Part shown: piece by piece, positions 25,070 to 32,701 of the stretch
Numbering within the stretch: position 1 is the first letter of the stretch
Layout: each line of letters opens with the position of its first letter
NCBI GenBank assembly: GCA_016212185.1
Contig: JACRGX010000038.1
Span: 1 to 39,346, forward strand
Direction: 5' to 3'
Length of the DNA: 39,346 nt
Source: Nitrospirota bacterium
GTDB taxonomy: Bacteria > Nitrospirota > Thermodesulfovibrionia > UBA6902 > DSMQ01
Program-made: the position numbers and the translations under genes
The notes under the pieces: generated by a model
Database searches by the model: none
The model's input: the letters and a program-made list of their open reading frames with translations, nothing else
What the model was told of the DNA's origin: nothing

Positions 25070-25720
25070 ATGAATAATATTATAACAATAGACGGTCCTT
25101 CAGGCGCAGGCAAGAGCGCCATAGCAAGACAGCTTGCTCAAAGACTCGGCTACACATATCTTGACACAGGCGCGCTTTACAGGGCTGTCGCATGGAAAGT
25201 AAGGCATGATAATGCAGACCCTGATGACAGCAAACACCTTCAGGACCTTCTCAGAAAAATCAATATCACCCTTTCAGAAAACAAGATTATTGTAAATGGG
25301 ACAGATGTTACTTCTATGATACGGACGCCGGAGATATCAGAATTAAGCTCCAAGGTTTCTGCCATTCCAGTTGTCAGGAAGCATCTCTTCAAACTGCAAA
25401 GGGAAATCGGGCTTAAAGGCAGGGTGGTCATTGAAGGAAGGGACACCGGCACTGTTATTTTTCCCGAGGCGAATAATAAATTTTTTATGGACGCAACTCC
25501 GGAAGAAAGAGGCAGAAGGAGATACGAGGAATTAAAGGGGAAAAACCCTGAAACAACACTGAAAGAAACTATTGACGGCATTAAGACAAGAGACGAAAGG
25601 GACTCAACAAGGCAGAGCGCACCGCTTAAAAGGACTGATGACATGATTTATATTGACACCAGCAATCTTACAATTGAGCAGGTTATCACAAAAATAATGG
25701 GGTCGCTGAAAACAACTTGA
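25070..25720 (+). CDS. cmk: Cytidylate kinase
   Basis: A 216-residue (d)CMP kinase. P-loop GPSGAGKSAIARQLAQRLG at residues about 6-24, YLDTGALYRAVAWK, the NMP-binding region with VSAIPVVRKHL, EGRDTGTVIFPEA, and the Arg-rich lid DSTRQSAPLKRTDDMIYIDT. Length is normal. It phosphorylates CMP and dCMP with ATP. The stop codon overlaps the TTG start of the acyltransferase gene by 4 nt. The order aroA-cmk-plsC-ispH-rpsA is conserved in several bacterial lineages. Confidence 0.96.
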   Translation: MNNIITIDGPSGAGKSAIARQLAQRLGYTYLDTGALYRAVAWKVRHDNADPDDSKHLQDLLRKINITLSENKIIVNGTDVTSMIRTPEISELSSKVSAIPVVRKHLFKLQREIGLKGRVVIEGRDTGTVIFPEANNKFFMDATPEERGRRRYEELKGKNPETTLKETIDGIKTRDERDSTRQSAPLKRTDDMIYIDTSNLTIEQVITKIMGSLKTT

Positions 25721-26361
25721 AGATAAAATCATTCAGTGATTTTTTCTATTTAGTGATTACCACTGTGCTGATAAGGCTTATTGTGCGCAGCTGCGGCCGT
25801 GTGTATATTAAAGGAGCGGACAACATCCCGTTGGAGGGAGGAGTAATTATAGCAGTAAATCACACAAGTTATTTAGACCCTCCGCTTATTGGCACAGTGA
25901 CTCCGAGGAGGGCCACATTTATGGCAAGAAAGGGGCTTTTCAGCATTCCCCTGCTCGGCTGGGTTATTAAACACTATGCATTCCCTGTAGACAGGGCCAA
26001 GACGCTTCCGTCAACAATAAAAGAAGCAGTCCGGAGGCTGAAAAACGGTGAACTGCTCGTCATTTTTCCTGAAGGAAGGAGGAGCGAGACAGGGGAGCTG
26101 ACCGAAGGCAAAAGAGGAGTCGGAATGGTAGCGGCGCTGAGCAAGGCAGTCGTCGTGCCTGCGTTTATTTCAGGCACTGACAAAATGCTGCCTGTCGGCG
26201 CAAAATGGCTGAAACGGGCTGACATTCTGGTAATGTTCGGCAGGCCTTTGGATTTTCATATAACAAACAGCAGGGATGAGGATTTACATATATCCATTAC
26301 TCAAAAAATCATGACCGCAATCGGAGAACTAAAAAAAAGCTATGCAGATAATAGTGGCTAA
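25717..26361 (+). CDS. plsC: 1-acyl-sn-glycerol-3-phosphate acyltransferase
   Basis: A 214-residue enzyme of phosphatidic acid synthesis at the inner membrane. One N-terminal membrane segment (residues about 8-25), then the catalytic H49-x4-D54 motif in VNHTSYLD, the glycerophosphate-binding IFPEGRRS around residues 115-122, and VVPAFISG. The start is a TTG overlapping the cmk stop (TTGA), so translation is probably coupled. The 3' end overlaps ispH by 20 nt. Confidence 0.94.
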   Translation: MKIKSFSDFFYLVITTVLIRLIVRSCGRVYIKGADNIPLEGGVIIAVNHTSYLDPPLIGTVTPRRATFMARKGLFSIPLLGWVIKHYAFPVDRAKTLPSTIKEAVRRLKNGELLVIFPEGRRSETGELTEGKRGVGMVAALSKAVVVPAFISGTDKMLPVGAKWLKRADILVMFGRPLDFHITNSRDEDLHISITQKIMTAIGELKKSYADNSG

Positions 26362-27178
26362 AAAAGCAGGGTTTTGTTTTGGTGTTAAACGGGCTATAGA
26401 TATTACCTTTGCCCTTGCAAAGGATACCGCAGGAACATATACTTTAGGCCCGCTCATACATAATCCCCATGTCATTAATAAACTCATTTCTCAGGGAGTC
26501 GCCCCGACTGAGGATGTGCAGTCTCAGAAAATAAAAACCCTTATCATAAGAACGCACGGCATATCTCCCCAGCTTTATGAGAAAATATCAAAAATAGGCT
26601 ATAAGATTGTGGACGCCACCTGCCCTTTTGTTAAAAAAGCGCAGAAGTTTGCCCAGACACTTAAGGAAGAAGGTTATCAGGTGCTCATCGTCGGCGATAA
26701 GGAACATCCGGAGGTTCAGGCATTATTAGGCTTTGCGGGCGATAATGTTCTTGTTGTAAACAGCAGCAACCCCCTCCCGCCTTTTAAAAACAGGGTCGGA
26801 ATAATTGTTCAGACAACACAGCCGTTTGAAGCGCTTAAAAAAATCGTGAGCGGGGTCCTCGGCATTGCAAAAGAGGTCAAAGTCTATAATACAATATGCA
26901 ATTCAACATCACAGCGGCTTGAAGAAACAAAAAACCTGGCAAAGGAAGTTGACGCCATGATTATCGTCGGCGGTAAAAACAGCGCCAATACAACGCAACT
27001 TGCCAGGCTTTCAGCAGAAATTTGTGCTAAAGTATATTTCATAGAAGATGCCGGCGAGCTTCGGGAAGAGTGGTTTAAAGGGGTGAAAAAAGTCGGCGTG
27101 ACAGGGGGCGCTTCAACCCCCGCATGGATAATTGACAGGGTAGTTGCAAAACTTAGTGAAATTTCTGTTAAAACATAA
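26342..27178 (+). CDS. ispH: 4-hydroxy-3-methylbut-2-enyl diphosphate reductase
   Basis: Last step of the MEP isoprenoid pathway, giving IPP and DMAPP. 278 residues with the three Fe-S cysteines C12 (KAGFCFGVKRAI), C94 (VDATCPFVKKAQ) and C186 (YNTICNSTSQRLEET), and the conserved E121-H122-P123-E124. GGASTPAWIIDRV closes the protein, as in other IspH enzymes. Unlike some homologues it is not fused to an S1 domain; rpsA is a separate gene directly after it. It begins inside the end of plsC. Confidence 0.96.
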   Translation: MQIIVAKKAGFCFGVKRAIDITFALAKDTAGTYTLGPLIHNPHVINKLISQGVAPTEDVQSQKIKTLIIRTHGISPQLYEKISKIGYKIVDATCPFVKKAQKFAQTLKEEGYQVLIVGDKEHPEVQALLGFAGDNVLVVNSSNPLPPFKNRVGIIVQTTQPFEALKKIVSGVLGIAKEVKVYNTICNSTSQRLEETKNLAKEVDAMIIVGGKNSANTTQLARLSAEICAKVYFIEDAGELREEWFKGVKKVGVTGGASTPAWIIDRVVAKLSEISVKT

Positions 27179-27191
27179 TATAATACAGCCA
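27179..27191 (+). promoter_or_regulatory. TATAAT exactly 7 nt before the rpsA ATG
   Basis: TATAAT at 27179-27184, starting at the base after the ispH stop, then ACAGCCA and ATG at 27192. There is no Shine-Dalgarno. The -35 region is not convincing. The spacing would give a leaderless rpsA mRNA in addition to read-through from ispH. Confidence 0.4.
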
Positions 27192-28547
27192 ATGGAACTG
27201 CAAAGAGAAGATTTAAACAGTCTTTATGCCGAAACTTTCAAGGGATTGAAGGGATTGCATGAAGGCACAATCATCAGGGGAAAGATTATCCTGAAGAAAC
27301 AGGACGGCATTATTGTAAACATAGGCTGCAAGTGCGAGGGATTCATTCCGTTAACTGAATTCTCCCAGGATGAACTCAGCGCCGCAGTCCCAGGCAATGA
27401 GATTGAAGTCTATGTAACAAACAAAGATGTCTCAAACGGCTTTATTTCCCTGTCAAAAGACAAGGCTGCAAAAATAAAGATATGGGATGTGTTAGAAAAT
27501 GCACTGCATCAGGGCGTTCCGATAGACGGGAAAATCGTAGGTAAAGTCAAGGGAGGCTTGAGCGTTGATATTTCAGGGGTTAAAGCCTTTCTCCCCGGCT
27601 CTCAGATAGATCTGAGGACCTTAAAAGACACAGACCATCTCATAGGACAGGTATTCCCCTTTAAGGTAATAAAGGTTGATAATAAACGGTCTAACGTAAT
27701 CGTCTCAAGGCGGGCTCTGCTTGAAAATGAGCGCGAAAAACAAAGGGAAACAATCCTTTCAACTATTAAGGAAGGGGCTGTTGTAAAAGGCCTCGTTAAA
27801 AACATAACAGACTACGGGGCCTTTATTGACCTCGGCGGAATAGACGGCCTGCTGCACATATCAGACATGTCCTGGGGCAGGATAAGTCATCCCGGCGAAC
27901 TGTTCAGCATCGGCGACACCGCCGAGGTAGTCGTGCTTAAATTTGACAGCGAAACGGCAAGGGTTACCCTCGGCTATAAACAGAAAAAAAACGATCCCTG
28001 GATTACGGCAGAGGAAAAATTTCCTTGCGGCAAAATGGTTAAAGGAAAAATTATAAATATTGTTGATTATGGGATTTTCATAGAGATTGACGAAGGTCTT
28101 GAGGGCCTTGTGCATATAACCGAACTTGACTGGGCGGAGAAAATCAAAAAACCGTCCAAATATTTTTCCATTGGTGATGTTGTTGAGGCAGTCATCCTTA
28201 AGGTCTCCTGCGCCGAGAAAAAAATATCGCTGAGCATAAAACAGCTTAAGCCTAATCCGTGGGAGATAGTTAAGCAAAAATACACTGTCGGCCAAAAAGT
28301 TATCGGAAGGGTAAGGAATTTTACGGATTTCGGGGCCTTTATAAGCCTGGAAGAAGGCGTGGACGCACTGCTGCACATATCGGACATCACATCCGCCAAG
28401 CCCATAAAGCATCCTTCAGACGTCCTTAAGAAAGGACAGGAGATAGAAGCTACTGTTATCAGCATTGACGCAGAAAAAGAAAGAATGTCTCTTGGACTGA
28501 TGGAAGCTGCCGGCAGCCAGGCAACCGAAGAAGCAACAGGAAGTTAA
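27192..28547 (+). CDS. rpsA: Ribosomal protein S1 (five S1 domains)
   Basis: A 451-residue RNA-binding protein of the 30S subunit. The ATG at 27192 (MELQREDLNSLYAETFKGL) is preferred over an in-frame TTG at 27144 inside ispH. Five S1 domains start near residues 22, 105, 190, 275 and 361; the last three carry the canonical DYGAFIDL, DYGIFIEI and DFGAFISL followed by GLLHIS or similar, whereas the first two are more diverged, as in all S1 proteins where they contact the ribosome. E. coli S1 has six domains. sppA starts 2 nt after the stop. Confidence 0.95.
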   Translation: MELQREDLNSLYAETFKGLKGLHEGTIIRGKIILKKQDGIIVNIGCKCEGFIPLTEFSQDELSAAVPGNEIEVYVTNKDVSNGFISLSKDKAAKIKIWDVLENALHQGVPIDGKIVGKVKGGLSVDISGVKAFLPGSQIDLRTLKDTDHLIGQVFPFKVIKVDNKRSNVIVSRRALLENEREKQRETILSTIKEGAVVKGLVKNITDYGAFIDLGGIDGLLHISDMSWGRISHPGELFSIGDTAEVVVLKFDSETARVTLGYKQKKNDPWITAEEKFPCGKMVKGKIINIVDYGIFIEIDEGLEGLVHITELDWAEKIKKPSKYFSIGDVVEAVILKVSCAEKKISLSIKQLKPNPWEIVKQKYTVGQKVIGRVRNFTDFGAFISLEEGVDALLHISDITSAKPIKHPSDVLKKGQEIEATVISIDAEKERMSLGLMEAAGSQATEEATGS

Positions 28548-28548
28548 C

Positions 28549-29403
28549 ATGAAAAAAACTATAATCTTTTTCTCCCTCTTTGCTGTGCTCATTGCGCTGT
28601 TGAGCCTGATACTGGCGTTGACACACAAAGTGCCGTTAGGCGAGCATGTCGCTCTGATAAGGGTAGAAGGCGTAATTATGGACTCACGGAATGCAATAGA
28701 AGAATTGAAGGAATACTCTGACGACCCTTCAATAAAGGCCATTGTCCTGCGCGTTGACTCCCCGGGCGGAGGGGTGGCCCCGTCGCAGGAGATATATGAA
28801 GAGATTAAAAAAGTAAAGCAAAAGAAAAAAGTGGTTGTTTCAATGGGCTCTGTGGCAGCATCAGGCGGTTACTATATTTCATGTCCGGCAGACAAAATAG
28901 TCGCTAATCCCGGAACGCTTACAGGGTCCATCGGCGTAATAATGGAACTGCCGAACTTTGAAGGACTTATGAATAAAATCGGCGTAAAGACCGAGGTGAT
29001 AAAAAGCGGCAGGCACAAAGATATGGCCTCGGCCTTCAGGACCATGCTGCCTGAAGAGAGAAAACTTCTTCAGAATGTGCTGGACGATGTCCACGAGCAG
29101 TTTATCAATGCAGTTGCCGACGGCAGAAACATGAAAGTTAAAGATATTAAAGAACTTGCCGACGGAAGGATATTCACCGGGAAAAATGCCAAGGCCATCG
29201 GTCTTGCCGATGAACTTGGAAATCTTGAGGATGCAATCAATCTTGCGGCAAAACTCAGCGGAATAAAAGGCAAACCCAAGGTTGTCACGAAAAAAGAGAA
29301 ATTCAGTTTTTTAAACATGATAGCGGACAGTTCATTAAAAGAACTGATAAAGGTGAAGGACGCTGTCCCGACAGTCAGAATAAATTATATGTTTGCGCCA
29401 TAA
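28549..29403 (+). CDS. sppA: Signal peptide peptidase SppA (S49 family, short form)
   Basis: A 284-residue membrane serine protease with one N-terminal anchor (residues about 5-25). The S49 catalytic dyad is visible: nucleophile S105 in GSVAASGGYYISC and general base K157 in SGRHKDMAS. RVDSPGGGVAPSQEIYEEI marks the conserved oligomer interface. The size is that of the short SppA of Gram-positive and many other bacteria, with one protease domain rather than the doubled E. coli form. It degrades leftover signal peptides in the membrane. Confidence 0.95.
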   Translation: MKKTIIFFSLFAVLIALLSLILALTHKVPLGEHVALIRVEGVIMDSRNAIEELKEYSDDPSIKAIVLRVDSPGGGVAPSQEIYEEIKKVKQKKKVVVSMGSVAASGGYYISCPADKIVANPGTLTGSIGVIMELPNFEGLMNKIGVKTEVIKSGRHKDMASAFRTMLPEERKLLQNVLDDVHEQFINAVADGRNMKVKDIKELADGRIFTGKNAKAIGLADELGNLEDAINLAAKLSGIKGKPKVVTKKEKFSFLNMIADSSLKELIKVKDAVPTVRINYMFAP

Positions 29404-29404
29404 A

Positions 29405-29482
29405 ACAGTAAACAGTGAACGGTGAACAGTTTTTTACTAAATACTTTTCACTAACGACTATTCACTATCTTTACTTATATTC
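29405..29482. repeat. Heptad-type imperfect hairpin (sppA-HU spacer)
   Basis: The left arm has AGTAAAC, AGTGAAC, GGTGAAC units; the right arm has TTCACTA, TTCACTA, TTTACTT units in the inverse orientation, separated by a T-run. The TGAACAGTTTTTT stretch may also act as a weak terminator after sppA. Confidence 0.7.
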
Positions 29483-29503
29483 ACTTAAATAAAAGGGGGA
29501 ATT

Positions 29504-29788
29504 ATGACAAAATCAGTCCTGATTGAAAAAATAGCAGAAAAGGTCAAAGACCTCAATCTGACAAAAAAACAGACGGAAGTCGTGATAGAAACTGTATTTG
29601 AAAGCATAAAAGAAGCCCTTGCCAAAGGCGATAAGGTTGAGGTGCGGGGATTTGGCAATTTCAGGCTTCGTCACAGAAAGTTCAGAAAGGCAAGAAACCC
29701 TAAGACCGGCGAGTTCGTAGAAGTCCAGCCAAAAAAAGTTCCCTTTTTTAAAGTCGGCAAAGAACTCAGGGAAATGATAAACAAGTAA
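29504..29788 (+). CDS. HU/IHF-family DNA-binding protein
   Basis: A 94-residue histone-like protein. It has the two N-terminal helices (KSVLIEKIAEKVKDLNLTKK), VEVRGFGNFRLRHRKFRKAR, the DNA-intercalating arm with RNPKTGEFVEVQPKKVPFFK, and the final KELREMINK. The GFGNF signature and R-x-x-R-N-P-x-T-G are diagnostic of the family. AAGGGGGAA before the ATG is a strong ribosome binding site. The sequence alone does not decide between HU and IHF alpha. The cobA/hemD gene follows after 5 nt. Confidence 0.95.
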   Translation: MTKSVLIEKIAEKVKDLNLTKKQTEVVIETVFESIKEALAKGDKVEVRGFGNFRLRHRKFRKARNPKTGEFVEVQPKKVPFFKVGKELREMINK

Positions 29789-29793
29789 ATAGT

Positions 29794-31374
29794 GTGCCGG
29801 GTAAAGTTTACATAGTAGGCGCCGGCCCCGGCGACATCGGGCTCTTTACGGTAAAAGGGGTTAAATGCCTTCAAAAAGCAGGGGTAGTCGTATATGACTT
29901 TCACCTCAATGCCCAGATACTGAATTACATAAACCACGATGCTGAGTTTATCTATGCGGGAAAACGCGGCGGACAGCACACCCTCACGCAGGAGCAGATA
30001 AATCAGATACTTGTTGATAAGGCAAAACAGGGCAAGGTCATTTGCCGTTTAAAAGGGGGCGACCCGTTTGTATTCGGCAGAGGCGGCGAAGAGGCGGAGA
30101 CACTCTCAAAAAATAATATTGAATTTGAAATTGTTCCTGGTGTAAGCTCTGCAGTTGCCGCGCCTGCTTATGCAGGAATTCCCCTGACCCACCGTCTTTA
30201 TTCCTCATCTTTTGCAGTTGTCCCCGGCTATGAAGACGCATCAAAAGTGGAAAGCTCAATCAACTGGGCAAATCTCGCAACAGGCGTAGGAACCATAGTC
30301 TTTCTCATGACCGTAAAGAATATCAGCACTGCATGCCGTAGGCTTATTGAAAACGGCAGAAGCCCCGATACTCCGGTTGCTGTTATAAGGTGGGGCACAA
30401 GACCCGAGCAGACAACTATCACGGGCAATTTGAAGAATATTGCCGGACTAATCAAAGCGGAGGATATAAAACCTCCGGCAGTAATGGTCGTAGGCGATGT
30501 TGTGAATCTTAGGGATAAGCTTAAATGGTATGAAAAAAAACCGATGTTCGGGCATAGAGTTCTCGTCACAAGAGAACACTCAGGCGGTTTTGAGCAGTTG
30601 GAAGAATTAGGCGCTGAAATAATGGAGTTTTCCACTGTTGAAATCGTGCCGCCCAAAGATTGGGGCAAACTTGACAAGGCTGTTGCAAAGATAGACTCAT
30701 ACAACTGGTTAATATTCACAAGCGCAAACGCAGTTAAATTTTTATTCCGTCGGCTTTTTGAACTGAACAAAGACATCCGTGATTTAAAGGGAGTGAAAAT
30801 CTGCGCCATAGGCGCAAAAACAGCAGAAGCGATCAATAAGTTCGGGATAAGGGTGGATTTAGTGCCTGAAGAGTTCAATGCGGAAGGAATTATTAAATCA
30901 GTTCAAGCGTTCAAGCGTTCAAGCGTTCAAAGTGACAAGGACTCAGCTTCCGAACTCCGAACTCCAAACTCCAAACTATTAAAGGGAGTGCGTTTTCTCC
31001 TGCCGCGGGCAGAAGTTGCGCGGGAAATTTTTCCGGAAAAGGTTAGGGGACTTGGCGGTGAGATAGATGTTGTTACTGCATACAGAGCAGTAAAGCCTGA
31101 AGTGCATGGAAAAAGGCTGAGAAGATTTTTAAAAGAAGGGAAGATCTCAATAGCGACATTTACCAGCGCGGGAACCTTTAAAAATTTCATGGAGATAATG
31201 GGCGATGAGGCTCACGGGCTTTTAGAAGGCATTGCAATAGCGGTAATTGGTCCCGTAACCGCAAAGGCGGTTCAAAAAGCAGGTCTGAAAATTGACATCA
31301 TGCCGAAAGAGGCGACAATTGAGGCAATGGTTAAGGCGATAATTGAATGGGCAGGGAACAAAGGCAGAGGATAG
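29794..31374 (+). CDS. cobA/hemD: Fused uroporphyrinogen-III C-methyltransferase / uroporphyrinogen-III synthase
   Basis: A 526-residue fusion with a GTG start. Residues 1-245 are the SAM-dependent methyltransferase (VYIVGAGPGDIGLFTVKG, CRLKGGDPFVFGRGGEEAE, VPGVSSAVAAPAYAGIPLTH, VIRWGTRPEQTT), which makes precorrin-2. Residues about 255-520 are uroporphyrinogen-III synthase (HRVLVTREHSGGFEQLEELG, NWLIFTSANAVKFLF, CAIGAKTAEAINKFGI, ATFTSAGTFKNFM), which closes hydroxymethylbilane. Together they channel flux toward siroheme, cobalamin or the alternative heme route. Such fusions occur in Nitrospirota, Clostridia and others. Oddity: residues about 370-395 (VQAFKRSSVQS... to ...RTPNSK) are encoded by short tandem repeats in a linker between the two lobes of the synthase. 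The upstream heme genes are not in the window. Confidence 0.95.
   Translation: MPGKVYIVGAGPGDIGLFTVKGVKCLQKAGVVVYDFHLNAQILNYINHDAEFIYAGKRGGQHTLTQEQINQILVDKAKQGKVICRLKGGDPFVFGRGGEEAETLSKNNIEFEIVPGVSSAVAAPAYAGIPLTHRLYSSSFAVVPGYEDASKVESSINWANLATGVGTIVFLMTVKNISTACRRLIENGRSPDTPVAVIRWGTRPEQTTITGNLKNIAGLIKAEDIKPPAVMVVGDVVNLRDKLKWYEKKPMFGHRVLVTREHSGGFEQLEELGAEIMEFSTVEIVPPKDWGKLDKAVAKIDSYNWLIFTSANAVKFLFRRLFELNKDIRDLKGVKICAIGAKTAEAINKFGIRVDLVPEEFNAEGIIKSVQAFKRSSVQSDKDSASELRTPNSKLLKGVRFLLPRAEVAREIFPEKVRGLGGEIDVVTAYRAVKPEVHGKRLRRFLKEGKISIATFTSAGTFKNFMEIMGDEAHGLLEGIAIAVIGPVTAKAVQKAGLKIDIMPKEATIEAMVKAIIEWAGNKGRG
30901..30978. repeat. 8-bp and 7-bp tandem repeats inside cobA/hemD
   Basis: Block 1 (30901-30930) is GTTCAAGC repeated three times plus GTTCAA; block 2 (30951-30978) is CGAACTC, CGAACTC, CAAACTC, CAAACTA. 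The two blocks partly mirror each other (GTTCAAG versus CGAACTC). The reading frame stays open through both. Confidence 0.9.
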
Positions 31375-31496
31375 TGGAAGTTAACCCCATTCAACATATG
31401 GCAGCTTAAATTAATGCTGACTGTTTACCCATTGAAAAACAACCCCTACTTGTAAAATCAAATGGCTTTAAAATTACACAATAAAGTTTCCTGAAA

Positions 31497-31520
31497 TGCT
31501 ATAATATTTTCAGAGGAGGT
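31497..31520 (+). promoter_or_regulatory. Extended -10 promoter and strong Shine-Dalgarno before the antitoxin-like gene
   Basis: TGC-TATAAT (31497-31505) is a perfect extended -10; a clear -35 is lacking, as usual for this promoter type. AGGAGGT (31514-31520) is a full Shine-Dalgarno 4 nt before ATG 31525, with a 5' UTR of about 12 nt. Confidence 0.65.
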
Positions 31521-31524
31521 TGAG

Positions 31525-31740
31525 ATGCAAACAACATTAAAAGGCAATAAGGTATTGTTTGAATTATCTTTGGGAGAAATTGACAATGATATACTTTCTT
31601 TTCTGTCAACCCTTAAGATTGCAAGAAAAAGCAGAGCAAAGGAAAAAGAAATATTCAGGCTTTCTGAAGAAATAAAAGAGAAATGGTGGAAAAAGAATAA
31701 GAAAAAATTTATTGATGAAAATAGTAATAGACGTAGATAG
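31525..31740 (+). CDS. Small antitoxin-like protein upstream of a PIN toxin remnant
   Basis: A 71-residue charged protein, rich in Lys and Glu in its C-terminal half (SRAKEKEIFRLSEEIKEKWW). I recognise no named family. Its position is that of a VapB-type antitoxin: it has its own promoter and strong ribosome binding site and overlaps the start of a PIN-domain frame by 26 nt. A DNA-binding N-terminus and a toxin-binding helical C-terminus would fit but are not shown by motif. The toxin partner is broken, so this may now be an orphan antitoxin. Confidence 0.6.
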   Translation: MQTTLKGNKVLFELSLGEIDNDILSFLSTLKIARKSRAKEKEIFRLSEEIKEKWWKKNKKKFIDENSNRRR

Positions 31741-31959
31741 TAATATCCTTTTTTCTGCCCTTCTGAGCGCTGATAACCGATTTAAGACACTCCTGCGGAG
31801 TTATGTAAAGATATTGATGAAAAAGATACTCCATTTATAGCCCTCTCAATATTTCTTGATGCTTATTTTCTTACCGGAGACAAAAAACTTTTTGATGGCT
31901 TAAAAAATAAAGGTTTTGAGAAAGTCATGTCTGTAAAAAAGCTTGAGAAACTTCAATAG
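31715..31959 (+). pseudogene. PIN-domain (VapC-like) toxin with internal deletion and frameshift
   Basis: ATG 31715 gives MKIVIDVDSNILFSALL, the N-terminal strand and first acidic residue of a PIN nuclease, but the frame stops at tag after about 41 codons (ILMKKILHL). In another frame the tail CKDIDEKDTPFIALSIFLDA, then YFLTGDKKLFDGLKNKGFEK, runs to the tag at 31957-31959; this is the C-terminal PIN half with its conserved D-x-x-D and T-G-D-K-K-L. Together the two parts cover only about 80 codons, against roughly 130 for a whole domain, so about 50 central codons are missing. Not functional as a nuclease. Confidence 0.75.
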
Positions 31960-32009
31960 TTCATAGGATAATCAGAAAGGTTTTAAAACAACAGGGTATA
32001 AAACCATAG
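31959..32009 (+). pseudogene. Relic of a HEPN gene 3' end
   Basis: Sixteen codons (VHRIIRKVLKQQGIKP) and the stop tag at 32007-32009 match the end of the intact HEPN protein at 33470-33883 (VRKIIRKVLKQHSIKP). No start or upstream part is present; it is fused to the end of the PIN remnant. Confidence 0.8.
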
Positions 32010-32114
32010 AACTCCTGCAATGAAAATGACAGCCAATGTCATCAGATTTAGTTCTCTCCTTAATGTAAAAAATACCTTGATAGAAGGCGCCCAGCGTTGT
32101 ATTATCTATAAAAA

Positions 32115-32186
32115 TTCCCCCTTAGAAAAGGGGGCGGAGGGGGTTGTTATATTCCCCCTTAACAAAGGGGGAAACAGGGGGTTGTT
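32115..32186. repeat. CCCCCTT/AAGGGGG palindromic repeat, two units
   Basis: TTCCCCCTTAGAAAAGGGGG followed by GGAGGGGGTTGTTATA, then TTCCCCCTTAACAAAGGGGG and CAGGGGGTTGTTGTAA. Each unit is a hairpin plus a GGGGGTTGTT tail. Related single units lie at 32832-32871 and 33990-34063 at the same place in copies B and C. Confidence 0.8.
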
Positions 32187-32226
32187 GTAAAGATTTCGTC
32201 ATTGACCTGAAAATGCTTTTAACACT

Positions 32227-32259
32227 GTCATTCCGGCAGGTCGTAAGCCGGAATCCAGA
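32227..32259. repeat. Single REP hairpin in copy A
   Basis: GTCATTCCGGC...GCCGGAATCCAG: one arm only, of the same short form as 11633-11659 and 32888-32917. Confidence 0.75.
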
Positions 32260-32290
32260 GTTTTCTGATTTTCTAAAAAGAATAAATCCC

Positions 32291-32380
32291 ATGACAACTA
32301 TCTCCGTTAAAAAAATCACTTTCCTTTTCCTTGTCATATTTGCGATAGGCCTGGCGGGAACTGCCTTTGCCCAAACATAG
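32291..32380 (+). pseudogene. Signal peptide fragment, copy A (29 codons)
   Basis: ATG 32291 encodes a basic N-terminus, a hydrophobic core (ITFLFLVIFAIGLAG) and the cleavage site TAFAQ, then Thr and a stop. Nothing of a mature protein remains. It is the export signal of the same family as 32953 and 34212. Whether a tiny peptide is still made is unknown; it most likely is debris of a truncated gene. Confidence 0.7.
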
Positions 32381-32431
32381 TAAGTACTGTTATATTTTAT
32401 AATTCTATTGAATTAGAGTAAAATAGAGCAA

Positions 32432-32701
32432 ATGGGAGTTACAAATATTTTAGAAAAAAAACATGCGATATTAGTCACAGAATTTGACCGTTATGTTACG
32501 GAGCATCCTGAGTTTGCCGAAAAAATCCCCAAAAACGCCCAGATTGTTTTGCAGGTTGAAGGAGACGAGGATTATAACAAATGGTGTAGACGAATTGCTG
32601 ATAAACAGAGAGAGGCGCGCCAGCCGGTTGTTTACGTCAGAGTAAAAGGATTAAAACCTGCCAAATCAAGACTGATTAAACCGGAAGTTGCGTTAGTGTA
32701 A
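32432..32701 (+). CDS. Small protein of the DUF5647 type
   Basis: An 89-residue protein. LVTEFDRYVTEHPEFAEKIP, AQIVLQVEGDEDYNKWCRRI and ARQPVVYVRVKGLKP fit my memory of the DUF5647 family, small proteins of unknown function often found beside toxin-antitoxin genes or other mobile cargo in uncultivated bacteria. TAAAAT at 32419-32424 stands exactly 7 nt before the ATG, with no Shine-Dalgarno. It lies alone between leader copies A and B. The family call is moderate; no biochemical role can be given. Confidence 0.7.
   Translation: MGVTNILEKKHAILVTEFDRYVTEHPEFAEKIPKNAQIVLQVEGDEDYNKWCRRIADKQREARQPVVYVRVKGLKPAKSRLIKPEVALV

Larger units (their letters stand above)
31958..32380. repeat. Leader/signal-peptide module, copy A (starts with HEPN gene 3' end)
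   Basis: From 31958 the sequence is closely similar to 33832 onward: AGTTCATAGGATAATCAG against AGTTCGTAAGATAATCAG, then through ACAATGTCATCAGATTTAG-like and GCGCCCAGCGTTGTATTATC blocks, to a signal-peptide reading frame. Homology to copy C begins at the last two bases of the PIN stop codon. The copy ends just after the export signal at 32380. Confidence 0.85.

Noticed and set aside
27144-27191. TTG start for rpsA inside ispH
   Set aside because: It would add 16 residues not typical of S1; ATG 27192 gives the expected N-terminus and is preceded by a TATAAT at leaderless spacing.
28067-28465. Long antisense reading frames opposite rpsA and other genes
   Set aside because: They lie fully opposite well-supported genes, show no domain, and are expected from codon bias.
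32144-32290. N-terminal extension of signal-peptide fragment A (frame open from 32144)
   Set aside because: The extension is repeat sequence; the homologous start in copies B and C is the ATG in the AAATAAATCCC-ATG context.
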